Positions 27,901 through 36,653 of a stretch of DNA of 64,000 nucleotides are shown here, in pieces. Under the pieces are notes generated by a model, which saw only the letters and a list, made by a program, of their open reading frames with translations, was not told the origin of the DNA and made no database searches. The DNA lies in NCBI GenBank assembly GCA_029260165.1, contig JAJDDT010000028.1, positions 1-64,000 of the forward strand, given 5' to 3'. A program made the translations under genes and the position numbers. The number at the start of each line of letters is the position of its first letter. Position 1 is the stretch's first letter. This DNA is from Phycisphaerae bacterium (GTDB lineage Bacteria > Planctomycetota > Phycisphaerae > UBA1845).

Positions 27901-28260
27901 CGTCCCCAAAACGCTGAATCTGCAAAAAAATTTGCCCTCTTCACCGGTGAGATGCCCCAATCGCCGAACACTGACGGTGGAAAAAAGACGCTGTCAACCG
28001 AATTCTGAAACCATTGGCCGAACGATTCAACCGTCAGTGAAAATCGACTTCAGCCGTGGGTCAAATCACCCTCGCCGTCCCATAACAAAACTCTTGAAAA
28101 ACGATCCCTGTTTAAGGAGAATGGCGGCTGCAGGCATCGGGCGACATAGACTGACATATCCGGGAATTTCAATAACCGCATGTTCGCGCCGGATGAGGTG
28201 GGACATGTTTGCGATTTTGCAACCGAAGACACGAAGCGACCATTGTCGCGGAGGACAAAA
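27901..28260. other. intergenic stretch without a gene
   Basis: These 360 bases between spoVR and the VCBS protein hold no ORF I believe. The two short track ORFs (27932-28264 plus; 28050-28376 minus) look like random reading frames. A ribosome-binding site 'cggaggac' lies just before 28261. No clear terminator. Confidence 0.6.
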
Positions 28261-30051
28261 ATGACGACCAGATATTCGACGTGGATTGCAGCCATCGCTG
28301 CTGTCATTGTAATCTCAGCCGACGCATCCGCGCGGTTGCCCGGCACCCTGAATTTCGCCGACGTGACCGCCACCAATGTCGATCAGAGCACCCTCGACGA
28401 CGGCGAGAAGGAGGTCGACTACGGCGACTTCGACAACGATGGCGACCTCGATGTGGTCGTCGCCAACGGTCAATCCGACTTTGGCGCCCGTCGAAACAGA
28501 TTGTATCGCAACGACGACGGGCTTATGCAGGAGATCAGCGGTAGTCCGATCGTCCCCGGGTTCACCAGTTCCGACGTCACACGCAATGCCTTCATGCGTG
28601 ATTACGACAACGATGGCTGGCTTGACCTCATCGTCGTCAACGATAACAACAGCGCCGGAGACGCAGGCCGAACCAAAATCTACATCAACAAGCAGCAGGA
28701 CGGACAGTTCCTGCGCTTCGACGAGGAGGGACTCCAGCGACTCGGGTCTGGGACAGGTGGTGCTGCGTGCAGCGGTGTTTCCATCGACAACGACAACGAC
28801 GGCGACATGGACCTTTATGTGGGAAACTATCCCGGACCAAGCCAGGATACGATGTACTTCAACGATGGGAACGGAAACTTCACCAACGTGACCGCGACCA
28901 TGGTCCCCGGCGACGGTGACTATACCGTCGACGTTGCATCAGCCGACCTCAACAACGACGGCATGCTCGACCTGATCATCGCAAACCATGGCTCTAACTG
29001 GATATACTACAACAACCTCAACAACGCCGGATCCCAGGTCGGCGACTACAGCTACAGCGGGAGCAGGCAGTTGCTCGCCGGTGGCCATGCTTCCGAAAAC
29101 GCCCTTGAACCGGGCGATTTCGACAACGACGGCGACCTCGATCTGTACCATAGTCAGGGACAGGGCAACGGTGATCTCGTGCTGGTCAACGAGGGCAATC
29201 TCATCAATGGTCAGGTCCAGTGGTCCGCCATAGCAAGCCTGCCGCCTCAGGTTCGCACCACCACTTCCCAAAAAGCAACCGTCCTCGACCTGAACCACGA
29301 CGGTCGTCTCGACATTTTCGTGATGGCAGGAAGCTCTCGTCCGACGGTCCTGCGAAACACCACGGTCAATGGAAACATTACCTTCGTCGACTGGACTCCG
29401 GGAAATGCGTTCGACAATGACGAGTCCGGCTGGCATGCCGCCGCTTTCCACATCAACGACGACGAATGGGAAGATATTTTCCTCGGCGGTTTCCAGGGCG
29501 ACAAACTGTTTGTCCAAACCGACTCGATCGAATGGAACGAGGCTGACCTCTCCGGCGGAAATATCCCCGGTTTTCACCATTCCGACCCCGTCGCCATCGT
29601 CGGCTCGGTTAGCGACAGTGACACCTACAACATCACCGGCGTCGGTGCCGACGACGTCATGTCCGTGGTGCTGAACACCTACAACAGCTGCGCCGACCTC
29701 AGGCTCGACATCCTCAATTCGAGCAACGCCGTCATCGCCTCATCGGACCGCGGCGAGGTCGGCATCGAAGAGGCTTTGCAAATCAGCACACCAAACACGG
29801 CAGGACTGAAGGTCCGGGTAACGGTCAACGGCGTTTGTGGCGACGTTGACAGCGACGGTGATGTGGACGTCAATGATTTCGACGCGCTCAACGACTGTCT
29901 CAACGGTGTCGGTGCAAGCTGCGACGAATTCGATTTCGACGGTGACGGTGATGTCGATTTCGCCGACGTCGCCGGGTTCCAGATCAATCACTCAGGCCGG
30001 GATGTCGACGCCTCTGCCCAATACATCCTGGAAATCCTGACGCGCAACTAA
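28261..30051 (+). CDS. secreted FG-GAP/VCBS repeat protein with dockerin-like C-terminus
   Basis: A 596-residue exported protein. A signal peptide ('WIAAIAAVIVISADASA', residues 7-23) is followed by repeated FG-GAP/VCBS motifs of the form 'YGDFDNDGDLDVVVANG', 'DYDNDGWLDLIVVND', 'DNDNDGDMDLYVGNY', 'DFDNDGDLDLYHSQG' and 'DLNHDGRLDIFVM', as in integrin-like beta-propellers that bind calcium. A beta-rich section follows, then two dockerin-like loops, 'GDVDSDGDVDVNDF' and 'DFDGDGDVDFADV', with paired cysteines between them. The ATG at 28261, preceded by 'cggagg', is preferred to the track start at 28180. Likely a surface protein for adhesion or polysaccharide binding. Confidence 0.88.
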   Translation: MTTRYSTWIAAIAAVIVISADASARLPGTLNFADVTATNVDQSTLDDGEKEVDYGDFDNDGDLDVVVANGQSDFGARRNRLYRNDDGLMQEISGSPIVPGFTSSDVTRNAFMRDYDNDGWLDLIVVNDNNSAGDAGRTKIYINKQQDGQFLRFDEEGLQRLGSGTGGAACSGVSIDNDNDGDMDLYVGNYPGPSQDTMYFNDGNGNFTNVTATMVPGDGDYTVDVASADLNNDGMLDLIIANHGSNWIYYNNLNNAGSQVGDYSYSGSRQLLAGGHASENALEPGDFDNDGDLDLYHSQGQGNGDLVLVNEGNLINGQVQWSAIASLPPQVRTTTSQKATVLDLNHDGRLDIFVMAGSSRPTVLRNTTVNGNITFVDWTPGNAFDNDESGWHAAAFHINDDEWEDIFLGGFQGDKLFVQTDSIEWNEADLSGGNIPGFHHSDPVAIVGSVSDSDTYNITGVGADDVMSVVLNTYNSCADLRLDILNSSNAVIASSDRGEVGIEEALQISTPNTAGLKVRVTVNGVCGDVDSDGDVDVNDFDALNDCLNGVGASCDEFDFDGDGDVDFADVAGFQINHSGRDVDASAQYILEILTRN

Positions 30052-30083
30052 CCAATCCTGAGCGATCGTCATTTATCAACAAC

Positions 30084-30121
30084 AGGCCACGCGGAGCATC
30101 CCGCCCCGTGTGGCCTTTTTC
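30084..30121 (+). terminator. Rho-independent terminator of the VCBS gene
   Basis: 'AGGCCACGCGG' pairs with 'CCCCGTGTGGCCT' across a short loop, followed by 'TTTTTC'. It lies 33 bases after the stop codon. Confidence 0.8.
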
Positions 30122-30130
30122 ATTGACCAT

Positions 30131-30240
30131 GGTGCTCCGTTGCTCGTCGTTCGACGGTTGGGTGGCCCATGGCTTTAGCCGTGGGGGAGTCGAATCCAAA
30201 CCAGCCATCGAGCCCCACCTCTAAAGAGATGGGCCATCCG
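30131..30240. repeat. REPIN-like element (two inverted REP units)
   Basis: Left unit 'ggtgctccgttgctcgtcg' to 'gtgggggagtcga', closely matching the element at 10842. Right unit in opposite sense begins 'atcgagccccacctcta' and ends 'gatgggccatcc'. Each unit is an imperfect palindrome, and the two form a longer inverted structure. It lies between a terminator and the 3' end of the metallo-hydrolase gene; the unit may continue to about 30258 ('ggaggtggccactcatc'). Confidence 0.85.
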
Positions 30241-30273
30241 TATGGAGGTGGCCACTCATCTTCTTTCCTGACC

Positions 30274-31083
30274 TCAATTCGCAAACGGCAAACGCAAGAC
30301 CAGGCCGTCATGGGCAAGTGCCATCCCATCCGGCAGGTCTGCGTTGGTTTCCGCATGTTTGAGTTCATGAGCGATGTGCGTGAAACAGGTCCGCTTCGCG
30401 TTAATCCTGCGAGCCGTTTCAACAGCCTGGGCAAGCGTGAAATGCGTCGGATGAGGCGTGTGTCGCAACGCGTCGAGAATCAGAACATCCAACCCCTGCA
30501 GCTTCTCAACAGACGCGTCCGGAATAAAACTGCAATCCGTGCAATAGGCAAAATTCCCGATTCGATATCCAAGAATCGGCAGCGGACCGTGCATCAATCG
30601 AATGGGCACAATCTCCCGCCCCAACAACTCGAACGACGACTCATCAATCTCATGGATCGTCAGTTTCGGTGCAGCCGATGGATAAGTCGGATCGTCCTCA
30701 AAAGCGTAGGGATACATCCGCCGAAGCACACCTGCCGTCTCAGGCTCTGCATACAACGGCAACACGCATTTCTGAAGCCAGTTAAACCGCCTTAAATCAT
30801 CCAGCCCCGCCACATGATCCGCGTGAAAATGCGTATACAACACCGCGTCCACCCGGTCGATTCGGCACGCAATCGACTGCAGACGCAACTCCTGCGACGT
30901 ATCGATCAACAGCGTCCCGCCATCGAACCGAACAGCCACACTGGTCCGACTTCGCCGGTCCCGCGGATCATCAGATGTGCAGACCGGACAGTCACAGGCG
31001 ATCATCGGCACACCGTGCGACGTCCCCGTGCCCAGACAAACAACCTCCAGTGATTCCCCGTCAGCCACCGCAACAACCGCCAT
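30274..31083 (-). CDS. MBL-fold metallo-hydrolase, PhnP-like
   Basis: A 269-residue metallo-beta-lactamase-fold hydrolase. The metal-binding motif is 'THFHADHVAGLDDL'; further ligands are expected at 'MHGPLPILGYRIG' and 'CTDCSF'. 'CDCPVCTSDDPRDRRSRTS' near the N-terminus is the extra Cys-rich loop seen in PhnP (phosphoribosyl cyclic phosphodiesterase) and relatives. The ATG at 31083 is preferred to the track start at 31140 because the family begins near 'LEVVCLGTGTSHGVP'. No phn genes are adjacent, so a role in phosphonate use is not supported. Confidence 0.85.
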   Translation of the reverse strand: MAVVAVADGESLEVVCLGTGTSHGVPMIACDCPVCTSDDPRDRRSRTSVAVRFDGGTLLIDTSQELRLQSIACRIDRVDAVLYTHFHADHVAGLDDLRRFNWLQKCVLPLYAEPETAGVLRRMYPYAFEDDPTYPSAAPKLTIHEIDESSFELLGREIVPIRLMHGPLPILGYRIGNFAYCTDCSFIPDASVEKLQGLDVLILDALRHTPHPTHFTLAQAVETARRINAKRTCFTHIAHELKHAETNADLPDGMALAHDGLVLRLPFAN

Positions 31084-31292
31084 TCCAGGACAACACGATA
31101 CGTCAGCCACATCGTAACCGCCGCATCCCCGGACGACCACCTGACGCGGGAAGTGGTCATGGCGGAAACGCTACAGATGCAACGACGGCAACGACACACA
31201 ACGCGTTCCAACGAATTGCTCGCAATGAACTCACCATCATTCAATTGTAGAGGGATAATCCCGAAGCTGCTCCCCGGCGGGGGCTGCCATTG

Positions 31293-31880
31293 TCAGGAGA
31301 CGTGTACCATGGCGGATTCTATGACGTTCTCGATGTATTCGGCGGGATAACCCGCGCAACGGAAAACATTCAAGCCCTGGAAAATCGCGATCAGAATCGC
31401 GGCAGTGGCTTGTACATTCTGAACATTCCCAAGCTCGCCGGAGTCGATACCGCGCTGTATTGCGAGCTCAATTTTTTTGCTCGCGGCGGACATGCCATTG
31501 CGCACCAGTTGTGCAAGCTCATCGTCGCGTTCAGCCACCTCAACGGCGGCGTGGGTGAGCAGGCAGCCGGTGCATTCCTTCCCGTCGCCAAGGTTGGCAA
31601 CAAAACGCATCGATGCGCGGATGTTGTCGCGCACAGCCCCCTCGCGACCAACGATCGCGCCCAGTTTGTCCACGAATTCTTCCGCGTAGTGACTGATGGA
31701 TTCCGCGAACAGCGACCTCTTGTCACCGAATGTGGCGTACATGCTGCCGCGATTGATGCCCATCTCGCCAAGGAGATCCTCGACGCTCGTGGACCGAAAC
31801 CCATTCGCCCAGAAGAGCCGCATGGCTTGATTCAGTACGCTCTGTCTGTCAAATTGCCGCGGTCTGCCGCGTTCCGCCAT
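31293..31880 (-). CDS. TetR-family transcriptional regulator
   Basis: A 195-residue TetR-like repressor. The N-terminal helix-turn-helix region reads 'AMRLFWANGFRSTSVEDLL' and 'GINRGSMYATFGDKRSLF', the classic TetR pattern of the TetR_C_6/YcdC-like type. The C-terminal ligand-binding half includes 'CTGCLLTHAAVEVAERD'. No neighbouring gene on the same strand is an obvious target; TetR regulators usually control a nearby gene and themselves. The upstream gap 31881-32124 has no convincing gene. Confidence 0.92.
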   Translation of the reverse strand: MAERGRPRQFDRQSVLNQAMRLFWANGFRSTSVEDLLGEMGINRGSMYATFGDKRSLFAESISHYAEEFVDKLGAIVGREGAVRDNIRASMRFVANLGDGKECTGCLLTHAAVEVAERDDELAQLVRNGMSAASKKIELAIQRGIDSGELGNVQNVQATAAILIAIFQGLNVFRCAGYPAEYIENVIESAMVHVS

Positions 31881-32124
31881 GACCCTATCCTCCCATACTC
31901 ATCCTTCGGAGATAGTACACGTCAATTCCATAATGATCCAGCATTCACCCTGACAGAATTTGACACCCCATTCGGTTCCCGGCACGTTCACAGGGTTTTT
32001 TTGTATCGATAAGGGGAAACACCTATGCCGAACCGTAGCCATTGTTTCGGCTTCCTGAACAACAACGTAAGGGTTTGGACGGAACCGGAATGGCTGGTTT
32101 GCCCGTGCGTTCAGGAGGAAAGCG

Positions 32125-32607
32125 TCATCTTTCGCGTTCTTCGCGAAGATCGGAGTGGTCGAGCAACCGCCAGTTTTTTTCTGCCAGGGCTTCGGCGGTC
32201 ATCTGGATGTTCTCGGTATAGATCGCCATCGTGGGGCGACCATGGGGCAGTCCCATCAGGGCGTAGGTGTAGTAGACGTTGATTTCGGCGGTGAGAACCG
32301 CCGTCCAGAGATTCTCAAGAGCGCGGTTCCCATGGGGCAGGCAGACGGCGAGCACCTCGGTTTCCTTGAATGTGTAACGATGGTCCGCGAGGGTCTGGCC
32401 CGCGGAGTCCGGGTCATCGAAGATGATCCTGACGATGGCACAGTCGCACGAATTGACGACCATGAGTCCCCAGATGCGGATTTCCGTGCCGTGAAAGAGC
32501 CTGGTCATGCGCAAAAGCTGTCCGACGCGGTCGTCAATGAAGACCGAAAGCTGCGTGACGGTCGGAAATTCGTGGCTGGAAGCGGTTTGCAGGGGTTCAA
32601 GTGCCAT
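32125..32607 (-). CDS. tandem ACT-domain protein
   Basis: A 160-residue soluble protein with two ACT-like ligand-binding halves. The first contains 'TQLSVFIDDRVGQLLRMTRLF', the typical ACT opening where a small molecule binds at the strand-helix turn. The second half is around 'EVLAVCLPHGNRALENLW' and 'INVYYTYALMG'. Such stand-alone ACT proteins usually sense amino acids. It is divergent from dnaK with a 291-base gap and has no enzyme domain of its own. Confidence 0.8.
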   Translation of the reverse strand: MALEPLQTASSHEFPTVTQLSVFIDDRVGQLLRMTRLFHGTEIRIWGLMVVNSCDCAIVRIIFDDPDSAGQTLADHRYTFKETEVLAVCLPHGNRALENLWTAVLTAEINVYYTYALMGLPHGRPTMAIYTENIQMTAEALAEKNWRLLDHSDLREERER

Positions 32608-32898
32608 AATCGACGGAGTGTAGCGATCGTATTGGCTGATGGACAGGAATAATGTCGTGCAACTCGAAAAATGGTGGAAAAAGTGCCATTTCCGCAGGGT
32701 TCGCGACTGCCAACATGGCAGGATTGCGTGGTGTTGTCACGGGCGATTGTGTCATAACGTATTGTTTTTGCTGAGGTTATGAATTTTTGTGTCGTCGAAA
32801 AATTCCGGCATCGAAGTTGCTGGAATTGGGGTGCAGGGAGGTGTGCGCCTGGAGCTACGCAGGAGGGTACATCCGGAATTCCACAGGAGAAACTGACT

Positions 32899-34851
32899 AT
32901 GTCGAAAATCATCGGAATTGACCTCGGAACGACCAACTCGGTGGTGGCCATCATGGAGGGCGGTCAGCCCAAGGTGTTGACCAACGGGCAGGGTGCAAGG
33001 CTGACACCGTCGGTGGTGGCGTTCACGGAAAAGGGTGAGCGTCTGGTGGGGCAGCCCGCCCGTCACCAGCAGGTGACGAATCCGGAAAACACGGTTTTCA
33101 GTATCAAGCGGTTTATGGGACGTCGTCACGACGAAGTGGGCAGCGAAGAGAAGATCGTGCCCTACGAAGTGATTGGTGGTCCGCGGGAGCTGGTGAAGGT
33201 CAAGGCGCGTGGCAAGGATTACACGCCGCCTGAGATCAGCGCGATGATCCTGCAGGATTTGAAGAAGACGGCCGAGGAGTACCTCGGTCAGTCGGTGGAC
33301 CGTGCGGTGATCACGGTTCCCGCGTATTTCAATGATTCGCAGCGTCAGGCGACCAGGGACGCGGGCGTGATCGCGGGTTTGAAGGTCGAGCGGATCATCA
33401 ATGAGCCGACGGCGGCGGCGTTGGCGTATGGATTGGAAAAGAACAAGAGCGAGCGGATCGCGGTGTTCGATTTGGGCGGCGGTACGTTTGACATTTCGAT
33501 TCTCGATATTGGTGACGGGGTGTTTGAGGTATTGGCGACCAGTGGCGATGGTCACCTGGGCGGTGATGATTACGACGAGGCGCTGATCGATCATGTGGCG
33601 GAGGAATTCCGCAAGCAGGAAGGGATCGATATTCGCAAGGATGCGATGGCGTTGCAGCGTTTGAAGGAAGGGTGCGAGAAGGCCAAGTGCGAGCTGTCGA
33701 CGATGCAGGAAACGACGATCAATTTGCCGTTTATTACGGCGGATCAATCGGGTCCGAAGCATCTGCAGTTGACGCTGACGCGGTCGAGGTTTGAGCAGTT
33801 GAGCGAGAGTCTGACCGAGCGATGCCGTGGACCGGTGATGAAGGCGTTGGAGGACGCGAAGCTGTCACCGAAGGACGTCGACGAGGTGGTGTTGGTCGGC
33901 GGATCGACGCGTATCCCGGCTGTTCAACAGTTGGTCAAGACGATTTTTGGCAAGGAGCCTAACCGGAGCATCAATCCGGACGAGGTGGTTGCGATCGGTG
34001 CAGCCATTCAGGGTGCGGTTCTCGCGGGTGACAAGGACGACATCGTTCTGCTGGATGTGACACCGTTGACGCTGGGTGTTGAGACGCTTGGCGGTGTGAT
34101 GACGAAGCTGATCGAGCGGAACACGACGATTCCGACAAGCAAGTCGGAGGTGTTCAGCACGGCTGCGGACAGTCAGTCCGAGGTGGCGATCAATGTGTTG
34201 CAGGGCGAACGCGAGATGGCTGCGGACAACCGGTCGTTGGGGCGGTTCAATCTGACGGGTATCGCGCCCGCTCCGCGTGGTATGCCACAGATCGAGGTGA
34301 CGTTTGATCTGGATGCCAACGGTATTTTGAACGTCTCAGCCAAGGACAAAGCCACCGGCAAGGAAAACAAAATTACGATCGAGGGATCGAGCGGTTTGAG
34401 CAAGGACGAAGTCGAGAAGATGAGGCGCGACGCCGAGTCTCATGCCGAGGATGACCAGAAAAAGCGTGTCCTTGTTGAAGCCCGAAACCGGGCGGATCAG
34501 TTGATCCATGAGACCGAAAAGACGCTGAAAGAGCATGGTGAAAAGGTGCCGGCTGATGAGCGTTCGAAGGTTGAGTCTGCCCTGTCGCAATTGCAGGAAG
34601 TTGCCAGGGGTGACGATGCGGATGCGATGCAGAAGGCGACCGAGCAGGTGCTGGAGGCGTCGCAGGCGATCGGCAAGATTATTTATGAGGAAGCTGCCAA
34701 GCAGGGTGGCGGTGTTGAGGGTGTGGATGGCGCGAACGCAAGCGCGGGCGCGGGCGCGGGCGCGGGCGATGAGGCAGGTGAAGCTGGCTCGGATGCGGCT
34801 GACGATGGTGTTATCGACGCGGAGTATGAGGTTAAGGACGCCGGCAAGTAG
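32899..34851 (+). CDS. dnaK: molecular chaperone DnaK (Hsp70)
   Basis: ATP-dependent Hsp70 chaperone, 650 residues from the ATG at 32899. The nucleotide-binding domain starts '[19 protein letters not shown]' and includes '[15 protein letters not shown]'; the substrate-binding domain includes '[17 protein letters not shown]'. The C-terminal tail is Ala/Gly/Asp-rich, encoded by a 'gcgggc' tandem repeat near 34745-34768, and ends 'EYEVKDAGK'. The track ORF starting at 32779 adds 40 residues not seen in DnaK. grpE and dnaJ are not adjacent. I found no CIRCE element upstream. Confidence 0.97.
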   Translation: MSKIIGIDLGTTNSVVAIMEGGQPKVLTNGQGARLTPSVVAFTEKGERLVGQPARHQQVTNPENTVFSIKRFMGRRHDEVGSEEKIVPYEVIGGPRELVKVKARGKDYTPPEISAMILQDLKKTAEEYLGQSVDRAVITVPAYFNDSQRQATRDAGVIAGLKVERIINEPTAAALAYGLEKNKSERIAVFDLGGGTFDISILDIGDGVFEVLATSGDGHLGGDDYDEALIDHVAEEFRKQEGIDIRKDAMALQRLKEGCEKAKCELSTMQETTINLPFITADQSGPKHLQLTLTRSRFEQLSESLTERCRGPVMKALEDAKLSPKDVDEVVLVGGSTRIPAVQQLVKTIFGKEPNRSINPDEVVAIGAAIQGAVLAGDKDDIVLLDVTPLTLGVETLGGVMTKLIERNTTIPTSKSEVFSTAADSQSEVAINVLQGEREMAADNRSLGRFNLTGIAPAPRGMPQIEVTFDLDANGILNVSAKDKATGKENKITIEGSSGLSKDEVEKMRRDAESHAEDDQKKRVLVEARNRADQLIHETEKTLKEHGEKVPADERSKVESALSQLQEVARGDDADAMQKATEQVLEASQAIGKIIYEEAAKQGGGVEGVDGANASAGAGAGAGDEAGEAGSDAADDGVIDAEYEVKDAGK

Positions 34852-34891
34852 TGGCGGGCGTTGGTAGATAATCGAAATTTGAAAGAAGGCG

Positions 34892-34945
34892 AGCCCGGAG
34901 TGGCGAGGTTGCCATCACCCGAACGAACGGGTGAGACGGGCTTTT
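34892..34945 (+). terminator. possible terminator or attenuator after dnaK
   Basis: Nested hairpin: outer 'AGCCCG'/'CGGGCT', inner 'TCACCCG' with loop 'aacgaa' and 'CGGGTGA', then 'TTTT'. Located between dnaK and the redoxin gene. Confidence 0.45.
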
Positions 34946-34971
34946 CGCGGAAGTGACGAAAGGAAGAGGTA

Positions 34972-35571
34972 ATGTCAGGACGTACGTTTTTTACTGTGGC
35001 GGTTTTGTGTGGTTTTGCATCGACGGCGGTCTTCGCGGCCGATGGTCTTGAGATTGGGCAGAAAGCGCCGGATTTCAAGCTGACGTCGTCTGAGGGCAGT
35101 GAAATCTCGTTCTCGGATTTCAAGGGCAAGGTTGTGGTTCTGCAATGGACGAACCATACCTGTCCGTTCATCAAGCGACATGAGGGTACGCAGCATACGG
35201 TGCAGAAGCTGGTTGAGAAATTCGAGAGCAAGGGTGTCGCGTTTGTTGCGGTGGACTCGAGCTATTTCTGCGAGGAGAAAAAAGACGGGATCAACGCGTT
35301 CCGCAAGGAAAATGGTTTGAAACACCCGACGCTGCTCGACGCCAGTGGAAAAATTGGAAAAATGTTCGGTGCCAAAACAACGCCCCATGTTTTTGTGTTT
35401 GGTAAGGACGGAAAACTGATTTACAAGGGCGGGTTTGACAACGATCGTCGTGGGGACAAGGAAAATGCCCGCAACTATGTGGCTGAGGCGATCAGCGCTG
35501 CCTTGAATGGCTCGACACCCCCGGTTGAGCAGGCCAAGCCTTATGGCTGCGGCGTGAAATACGCGAAATAA
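34972..35571 (+). CDS. secreted thioredoxin-fold redoxin (AhpC/TSA-like)
   Basis: A 199-residue exported redoxin. Signal peptide ends 'ASTAVFAADG' (about residue 23). The body has 'IGQKAPDFKLTSSEGSEISF' and the active-site region 'WTNHTCPFIKRHEGTQ', where a single Cys replaces the CxxC of thioredoxin, followed by 'TTPHVFVFGKDGKLIYKGG'. Two further Cys lie at 'SSYFCEEK' and 'YGCGVKYAK'. Probably a periplasmic or surface peroxiredoxin-type or thiol-disulfide protein; reaction untested. 'aggaagaggt' precedes the ATG. Confidence 0.88.
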   Translation: MSGRTFFTVAVLCGFASTAVFAADGLEIGQKAPDFKLTSSEGSEISFSDFKGKVVVLQWTNHTCPFIKRHEGTQHTVQKLVEKFESKGVAFVAVDSSYFCEEKKDGINAFRKENGLKHPTLLDASGKIGKMFGAKTTPHVFVFGKDGKLIYKGGFDNDRRGDKENARNYVAEAISAALNGSTPPVEQAKPYGCGVKYAK

Positions 35572-35601
35572 TCCCGGCGATTTCGCCCGGATGAAGATTG
35601 A

Positions 35602-35642
35602 ACGACGGTGACGCGGTTGATTCCGCGTTGCCGTCGTTTTTT
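35602..35642 (+). terminator. Rho-independent terminator of redoxin gene
   Basis: 'ACGACGG' 'tg' 'ACGCGG' loop 'ttgatt' 'CCGCGT' 'tg' 'CCGTCGT' followed by 'TTTTTT'. Long, nearly perfect stem 30 bases after the stop codon. Confidence 0.88.
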
Positions 35643-35734
35643 GATGGGTTGGGGTTGTGAAAATGGTTGAGGTTTGGCGGTCGATATTTGCCTGCCTTGC
35701 GGCGGATGCGTGGAGTTTTTAGACTGCTGCGTCG

Positions 35735-36580
35735 TTGGCGTGTATTTCCGGCGCGGTTGGGGTATTGGATTTGTCGCGTGTGAGGCGAGCGGAACGGGTG
35801 TTGCGATCGGGTTCGATTGCGGTCGGCAGTGTGGTGGCTGGTGTGCTGCTGTCGGTGTGCGTGGGGTGCGCGCCGAAATGGAATCCCGATATCAACGTTG
35901 CGTTGCGACAGGCGAGGCGGCGTGAGGCGGGTGTCGTGGTCTTTTACAAGGACCCGCTGGATACGCGATCGGCGTTGATGCGTGACGCGTTGGAGACGTC
36001 TGACGTGTTGCAACTGCTAAGCGACAAGGTGCGCTGCGTGATGGTGCCGTTCTATCCGCCCGATCAGCGGTTCGTGGCTCGCTACGGGGTTATGCAACCG
36101 CCCGCGCTAATCGTCATTCATCCGGACGCGACGTATCACGCGTTGAAGGACGCGGTGGACGCGGATTCGGTGGCTGCTTTTCTTCGGCAGGCGAAACCGC
36201 CCGGAGCGCGACCTGAGCTGGATGCGGAGATCACGACCCCGGCCAAAATGCAGTTCTACAACGTTTTCGAGCGGGCCGGCGAGGCTGCCCGGAAACAGAA
36301 TCGCCGATTGATTGTCGTCTACAAGTGGTGGCTTGACGGGGATTCGTCGGAGTTGATTCGGCGATTCACCTCGCCGTCGGTCTCGTCGTATTTCAATGAT
36401 TCGGTCGTGTGTCTTCTGGATTGGGATTATGCGCCGAATCGCGGGATCGTGGCTGACTATGGTGTGACGAAGTACCCGGCTGTGGTGGCGTTGGACCCGG
36501 ATGGAGCCTATCGGGTGCTGCGGGGATTGCCGACGGTGGAGCAGTTGATTCGGTTGGGGGTGTGGCGTCGTCCGAGGTAG
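35735..36580 (+). CDS. putative lipoprotein with two thioredoxin-fold-like halves
   Basis: A protein of up to 281 residues not assigned to a named family. A hydrophobic N-terminus ends 'VLLSVCVGCAP', a plausible lipobox. The body repeats a pattern: 'AGVVVFYKDPLDTRSALMRD' with 'YGVMQPPALIVIHPDATYHAL', then 'NRRLIVVYKWWLDGDSSELI' with 'YGVTKYPAVVALDPDGAYRVL'. Each is like a thioredoxin fold with its cis-Pro loop ('PPA', 'YPA') but without CxxC. The start is uncertain: TTG at 35735, or GTG at 35798 with a shorter leader. It follows the secreted redoxin but is separated from it by a terminator. Confidence 0.7.
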   Translation: MACISGAVGVLDLSRVRRAERVLRSGSIAVGSVVAGVLLSVCVGCAPKWNPDINVALRQARRREAGVVVFYKDPLDTRSALMRDALETSDVLQLLSDKVRCVMVPFYPPDQRFVARYGVMQPPALIVIHPDATYHALKDAVDADSVAAFLRQAKPPGARPELDAEITTPAKMQFYNVFERAGEAARKQNRRLIVVYKWWLDGDSSELIRRFTSPSVSSYFNDSVVCLLDWDYAPNRGIVADYGVTKYPAVVALDPDGAYRVLRGLPTVEQLIRLGVWRRPR

Positions 36581-36653
36581 TGGGACGGGGGCCATCGCAA
36601 ACGTGTTTCACGTCTGATTTTTGTTACGGGTATCGGTGTCAGATTTTCGCGGT

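Noticed and set aside
28050-28376. 108-codon minus-strand ORF overlapping the start of the VCBS gene
   Set aside because: It covers the signal-peptide region of a well-supported gene on the other strand and has no domain or ribosome-binding site.
32025-32282. 85-codon plus-strand ORF with 'aaggggaaacacct' before its ATG
   Set aside because: The ribosome-binding site looks fair, but most of the ORF lies antisense to the ACT-domain gene and the product has no recognisable features.
32608-32898. Possible heat-shock control (CIRCE) or sigma-32 promoter upstream of dnaK
   Set aside because: No TTAGCACTC-type inverted repeat was found; a 'ttgtca' at 32734 lacks a good -10 at proper spacing.
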